The notes under the pieces: model-generated
Databases searched by the model: none
What the model was told of the DNA's origin: nothing
What the model saw: the letters and a program-made list of their open reading frames with translations, nothing else
Shown here: in pieces, positions 59,339-64,000 of the stretch
Numbering within the stretch: the first letter of the stretch is position 1
Layout of the letters: each line of letters opens with the position of its first letter
Assembly (NCBI GenBank): GCA_907164885.2
Contig: OU015498.1
Coordinates: forward strand, 130,054,651 to 130,118,650
DNA: 64,000 nt
Source of the DNA: Dolomedes plantarius
Lineage: Eukaryota; Arthropoda; Arachnida; Araneae; Dolomedidae
Direction of reading: 5' to 3'
Translations under genes and position numbers: made by a program

Positions 59339-59689
59339 CGGCAACACATGAGCGGACTCCATGGTCACCCACAAACAGCAACAGAACATTGACGGCGACC
59401 GCCGACGAAGCTGACCATGGGAAGCAAGCCGGCGATCAGTGCACAATCCAACAGACTTTTTCATACTTTCTCTTGCTAGCGGTCATCTGTGTTGGTGAAC
59501 CAACTGTATATATGTCTCGGTTCGATACGAGCAATTTTACTCGCTGTTATGAATAAATGTTTATTATGTTAACAGGTGTCGTTAACACGTAAGACCTGAG
59601 CGTGTCTCACTTGAACCTTTTGTAGGTTTATCCCTCGAAATATATATCGGTGAGGCCGTCGAAATAGGGACTCCGGTCAAATCACCGAA
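59339..59689 (+). repeat. 3' LTR of Gypsy element C
   Basis: About 351 bp, homologous to 54443-54780, with AATAAATGTTT near 59551. The 3' copy has a short extra segment (GTTAACACGTAAGACC). Confidence 0.8.
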
Positions 59690-60493
59690 CGCCTCTCTTC
59701 GATCTGTATGATATCTTGCAAGATACTTCGAAGGTAAAATTACCCGAGGAAAGTAATTTTGAACTGCAACGCTGAGCAGAGATACGAGTAATTCATTTTC
59801 CGAAATACTGTTTCGTACTATTGTTCGACTGTGTTTTACACCGCATCTACTACTAGAAGAAAAGAAAACGCACGAAAACAAAAAAAATTGTTAGATTTCA
59901 TCAAGCTTCAACGATGCAAAGCCCATTTCATATGATTACAGAAGAGGGAAATTTTCACTGTCCGGGAAGGTGATTAATTGGAACACGGATAGGGGTGTAT
60001 AACTCAAACAAACTAGGGAATTTGACACGAATTTGTCCGTGCATGTCTGACACGAATAATTCCCGTTGAGAAAACTACAGTTTACATCACAAAAGTCTGG
60101 GGCTAATGTATAAATTCTTCACCTGTGATGCATTTCTTCGTAACTTTAAACTTTCCTTGTAAGTTATCGAAAGTTAAAAGAAAAAAGTATTTCTTATTTT
60201 GTTCGACTTCAACTGAGTTGCAAATGAAATTCATAAATACATATTCTGTTCATACCTCCATCATTTTAACGTAGGATTAATTTCCTTAATAATGGTCCTC
60301 AGGAGAGAAAAATATTGTCCTGCGTCGCGAGTTATGATTTTGGCAGCGCGCCAAACCCAGTAGCAGTAAACAGTTAAACAGAAAAGTACCCAAATGCGTG
60401 AAAAAAGGGGGGGGGAGGTAAACAACGATAAGTAATCCTACGTTAATAACCCGCTGTAGTTTCGTTAGAGGAGACTACCTAAAATATATATAC

Positions 60494-60498
<5 letters not shown>
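59690..60498. other. Unannotated DNA with one small inverted-repeat candidate
   Basis: Between TTAA at 60266-60269 and 60443-60446 lies a 173-bp segment whose ends are CGTAGGATTA and TAATCCTACG, a perfect 10-bp inverted repeat. It may be a very small MITE. The rest is unrecognised. Confidence 0.35.

Positions 60499-60528
<30 letters not shown>
60499..60528. repeat. (TA)n microsatellite
   Basis: Short TA tract immediately before the mariner end. Confidence 0.9.
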
Positions 60529-60531
<3 letters not shown>

Positions 60532-61228
60532 GATGAACCAAAAGTCTTGCCCTGATAATGAAAATTTATTACAAAATAACCGTTAATATAATAATGTAAC
60601 TTTTGTATCATTGGATAGGTCAGTTTTAGTAGGTTTTTGATGTTCAAAATTTGGCGCGAGTGCTCCTTCAAGAGTGAATCAGGGGAACATTTGTAAGGAA
60701 GACATCATTTTCGGCCGATATGCCGTCGATTGAAGAGAAAGCTCAATGTGTGCTTTGGTTTCACGAAACGAAATCGCCTATTAATGTTAAGCATAAATTT
60801 CGACATTATTATGGACGCAACCCACCTGATGCAAAATCAACAAAGCGATGGTATGAAAGGTTTAAAGAAACAGGCAGCGTTAAGGATCTTCCCAGAAGTG
60901 GCAGGCCTAGTGCAGACGAAACATTTCCGGATCGGTGAATAGGAAGGGATGGACCAACACCCTGGCCTCCGCGCTCTCCAGATATTACTCATCTTGATTT
61001 TTTTCTGTTGGGGATATATCAAGGACAGAGTCTTTGCCACACCAATTGCTGACGTCGAAGAACTGAAGGCTAGGATACAAGCTGCTGTGTGTACTGTAAC
61101 AGAAGACATGTTAAATAATACTTGGCGGGAACTGGAATACCGCTTCGACATTCTCCGAGCTACCAAGGGGGCACACGTTGAAATTTACAGAGGTAAATGG
61201 TTTTATAAAAAATATATAATAGTACTGT
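60529..61228 (+). mobile_element. Internally deleted mariner, right end cut off
   Basis: The left end CAGGATGAACCAAAAGTC follows a TA tract. It contains a fused N- and C-terminal transposase remnant. The right TIR is missing because an LTR begins at about 61229. Confidence 0.75.
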
Positions 61229-61233
61229 TGTGA
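60720..61233 (+). pseudogene. Core-deleted mariner transposase (DUF4817 type)
   Basis: ATG at 60720 begins [19 protein letters not shown] and continues as a DUF4817-type helix-turn-helix region to GRPSADETF. After an in-frame TGA (60936-60938) the same frame jumps to PTPWPPRSPDITHLDFFL, then a T-run frame change leads into WGYIKDRVFATP and YRFDILRATKGAH, the C-terminal end. The region with the first two catalytic aspartates is absent; only the third acidic position survives. It cannot encode an active enzyme but could be mobilised in trans (inference). Confidence 0.82.
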
Positions 61234-62106
61234 AGGATCCACAATTTGGACATTTTGAACTCCTTCCAACGTCATAGCCATTTTGTTTTTCCAACACGAT
61301 TACGGGGCATAAAACGGCAATATTGGAAAAAGGAGGAACTGCACCAATTTTCCAAGAAACATAGCACCCTCTGAATTCCTCAGGACGGGAGAAAGAAATT
61401 CCAGGAAATTCAACGGACATCCAATTTTCTTGGAAATAAGAGTACCACGTGGGTCAACCGTGGGGATGTCGGAGCATCCTGCCCTCGAATAAAAAACTCG
61501 AAGAGGGAATAAATTTACGTGAATAACTGACCTGGGGAGGAGTCATAATCAAAATGTGGGAGCCCCGAGTGTGGGAGGAAATCGACGATCGGAGGGAGAG
61601 CGAGAGAGCGATTTGAGGTAGCGAGCTGCGAAGAAAGCCTGGGGAGAAAAGACGCCCCGTAAAATGGCGAGATGTCCGTGTTCAACCGCCAGCGCCGATT
61701 CTGCTGCCTCCTCCAATGAAGGGCCCCATGATCTTTAGCCCGATACCTAAAGCCTCCTCCGGTAGAAGTGCCTTAACGACTCCATGCATTGCTCTGCTGT
61801 TTCATCAAAAACTCCCCAGGTTGGTCATTTCTTCCCCTTTAAATAGTGCTCATGCCTTTTGAGAGATTACGAGACTTAATTTCACTCGACCCGTAATGGT
61901 TCTGCCGCAGGAAGCGGATGAAGTATGCCCGAATTCTGTTAAAATATGTCTAACCAAGATCTTAAATATAATATGTAAACCTGACCTTTTCTTGTAAAAT
62001 ATTGTATAATAAAGGTTATTTTTATTTATAACGCATAGTTCCCTTTGGAGTTCACCTCCCTAATTTTACACAACGCAAAGGGGTATCTCTGGTACCCCTC
62101 ATGACA
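61229..62106 (+). repeat. 5' LTR of Gypsy element D (boundaries approximate)
   Basis: It starts near TGTGAAGGATCCACAATTTG and could end at TTACA (62070) or CATGACA (62106). AATAAAGG occurs near 62010. Shortly after lies TTGGTGCTTTTGACCAGG, a plausible primer-binding region. The matching 3' LTR is outside the window. Confidence 0.55.
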
Positions 62107-62519
62107 TATATTGGTGCTTTTGACCAGGATTTGTATGTGTATTTTATAATACTTTTACTTTAGTCCAAAATCTGGGCATACTAAAAAAATTTTTTGTGTG
62201 TGTATCTTAGCAAAAATCTTTTTAATGTCGTGCAATGTGCTTAAGGGTCATATATATCTTTAAAGTGTTATGCAAACTTTTTTTTCTCTCTTTTCTTTCC
62301 CTTGTACCTGCCATGCCTACATGTTTTGTGAAAAAATTGTATTGAAATGTTAGGGTTTATGTGTTCGCGGTTAGTATATACATAATTCTAGGATAATGAT
62401 TTTTACTTTATTTTGATTATTATATGTTTTGCATGTATATGTTAAAAAATTGTTTAAAAGGGTTTGTCTTGAAGCAAAATAGAATTATCTCGGATTACCT
62501 TTCCTTACTTTATAGTATT

Positions 62520-64000
62520 ATGGTGACCGATTCAGTCGTTAGCGGGAAAACTCCCGGCTTTACGCATTTAGTGTCCACATTCGATGGTGCCCCAGATTCA
62601 GACTGCAATGCGTTTTTCATACAATTCGAGGCTTTAGCAACATTGGGACAAAGGTCGCCCGTAGAGAAAATCGCAATTCTTAAGTCGCGGTTAAGAGGTA
62701 ATGCGCTGAAATTCATAACATGTTCTCCCCAACTACGCGAAGAACAATCGTACGACGTAATAAAGGATCAACTGATAAAAAAAAATTTCGGAGAAACCGA
62801 ACGCACAGACTTTACACACAGCGTTTAACAATCTACGTCAGCAGGAGAACGAGCTAGTTAAAACTTTAGCGTATATGGTTGCAACCGCCACCCAAAATTA
62901 TCTAGAGGTAGATTTCGCGTCAGCCGAGGGAGTTAAAATACTCGAAAAGTTAAAATTATCAAAATTTCTGGACGCCCTAAATAATAACTTGAAGCGTGAA
63001 GTTTTAAAACTAAACTCATCTACGTTTGCCGAGGCAGTCAAATATGCGCAAAGCGTTGAAATAGCAATGCAAACGACGCCCGAGCCCAATAATTCGAGTT
63101 CTCAAATTGACCCCAACACTGCCGCCTTGCTCGAGATGCAAAGAATACAGCAGGAACAAAACACTAAAATTATTGAGTCTCTAACGCAATAAATAAATAC
63201 TTTGCACCTAGAAAACCACCGTCCGCAAAATAAAGAACCGCGATTCAGTGAGGACCCTTATTTAACTCCACAACCCATAAACGATGTCCGAATTTGCCTC
63301 TATTGTGGTCAAACGAGTCACTTTCTGTGTAATTGCATGCACTATAATAGGGAGCACACCAATAGCCAAAATTACCAACCCCATAATACAACCTTTTACT
63401 CCCCAGGACAAAGGACTGGCTCTCGCCGTTACGGTCGAACACAGGACGTTATAATGGGGGGGGAAGAATCCCTATCATCAAAACCGGGACACACAAACGA
63501 GGGGTCCGCGTTATTATCACTCCAGACAGGACGAAAGTCATTTTTTATAGAAAGGATGGGAATTTCAAGTCAACACTATGTTATTCCCCGGGTACGGTTT
63601 GAAAGCTTCGCGGAGGAACAAGAAATAAGGACTTCGAACGACCATGTAGGCGGTAAATCGGAACGGATTTTCTCTAACGCGAATTTAGGGGGTAACCTTG
63701 AACTTGCGGTTTACGTGAATTTTAATACCCAGACAGGGGCCACTTTTCTGATTGATTCAGGGGCTTCGGTCAGCGTCGTGGCATACGAAACGTTCGACGA
63801 AATACGACATATAATTAAGTGTAAATTCATATCTCGATCAGTCGCAATCAAAACACTAACTGGCAACGATTTAAAGTACTCGAATTGCGTGGAAATTCCA
63901 TTTAAAATCGGTAACAACCATTTTAGGCAAATGTTTTACGTAACGACCGCGCCTTTCACTCAGGAGTTCTCTGGAATCTTGGGTTTTGATTTCCTGAAGA
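62520..64000 (+). pseudogene. Gypsy D gag-protease, one frame change and one stop, runs off window
   Basis: ATG at 62520 begins MVTDSVVSGKTPGFTH. Gag helices follow (FDGAPDSDCNAFFIQFEAL). A frame change near 62800 leads to FNNLRQQENELVKTLAYM. TAA at 63190-63192 interrupts, but the same frame is open to the window end. It includes a CCHC knuckle (CLYCGQTSHFLCNC near 63295) and an aspartic protease with intact FLIDSGASVSVV (near 63750) and GILGFDFL at the end. Pol should continue past 64000. Confidence 0.87.

Larger units (their letters stand above)
54443..59689 (+). mobile_element. Ty3/Gypsy retrotransposon C, heavily decayed
   Basis: Two direct LTR-like repeats (54443-54780 and 59339-59689) flank gag, protease, RT, RNase H and part of integrase. 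The repeats differ at many positions plus a ~15-bp insertion in the 3' copy (near 59582). Four nonsense codons and at least five frame changes occur. An antisense LINE fragment replaces part of integrase, and a hairpin insertion disrupts the RT active site. It is the oldest-looking of the long LTR elements here. Confidence 0.87.

Overview
This window looks like nuclear DNA from an arthropod, most likely a spider or another chelicerate (moderate confidence). It is AT-rich and full of (TA)n microsatellites. Its recognisable protein remnants are BEL/Pao and Ty3/Gypsy pol genes, Tc1/mariner/IS630-type transposases and a Helitron. I found no host protein-coding gene, rRNA, functional tRNA gene or CRISPR array. 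It reads as intergenic, heterochromatin-like sequence built from nested insertions of different ages. Almost every coding region carries stops or frameshifts.

Layout. 1-9300: a hAT-type element with an 8-bp duplication contains a short Helitron (2472-3446); then an AT-rich satellite (3649-4980), a probable solo LTR near 6.0-6.7 kb, and an 87-bp tandem duplication. 9.3-15 kb: two TTAA-flanked MITEs, a SINE, a 769-bp foldback element and a solo LTR set in a (TA)n tract. 15.4-25.3 kb: a four-level nest. A mariner-like element is split by a TA-flanked transposon, which is split by a 1.5-kb solo LTR, which is split by a 5.8-kb BEL/Pao element whose two LTRs are identical. 25.3-27.6 kb: another TTAA MITE, a ~217-bp tandem array, and the second copy of a dispersed repeat first seen at 12.6 kb.

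27.7-39 kb: a three-level nest (hAT-like > IS630-like > DD41-type mariner) beside a full-length but broken Gypsy element with two LTRs (30.8-38.9 kb). 39-45.3 kb: solo LTRs in (TA)n tracts, a tRNA-derived SINE with an (AAC)n tail, a minus-strand solo LTR related to the one at 15.7 kb, and a second SINE. 45.7-49.1 kb: a 3.4-kb minus-strand Helitron with both termini. 49.9-54.2 kb: two decayed minus-strand Tc1 elements and a Gypsy gag fragment. 54.4-59.7 kb: a decayed Gypsy element with two LTRs whose integrase is interrupted by an antisense LINE fragment. 60.5-64 kb: an internally deleted mariner truncated by a fourth Gypsy element that runs off the window end.

Relationships. The autonomous-type proteins encode two mobilisation chemistries: integrase/RT/RNase H for LTR elements, and DDE or rolling-circle enzymes for DNA elements. 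The short elements (MITEs, foldback, SINEs, deleted mariners) carry no complete enzyme and would depend on others. The insertion order can be read directly from target-site duplications. The BEL copy is the youngest clear event, yet it already carries a stop and a frame change.
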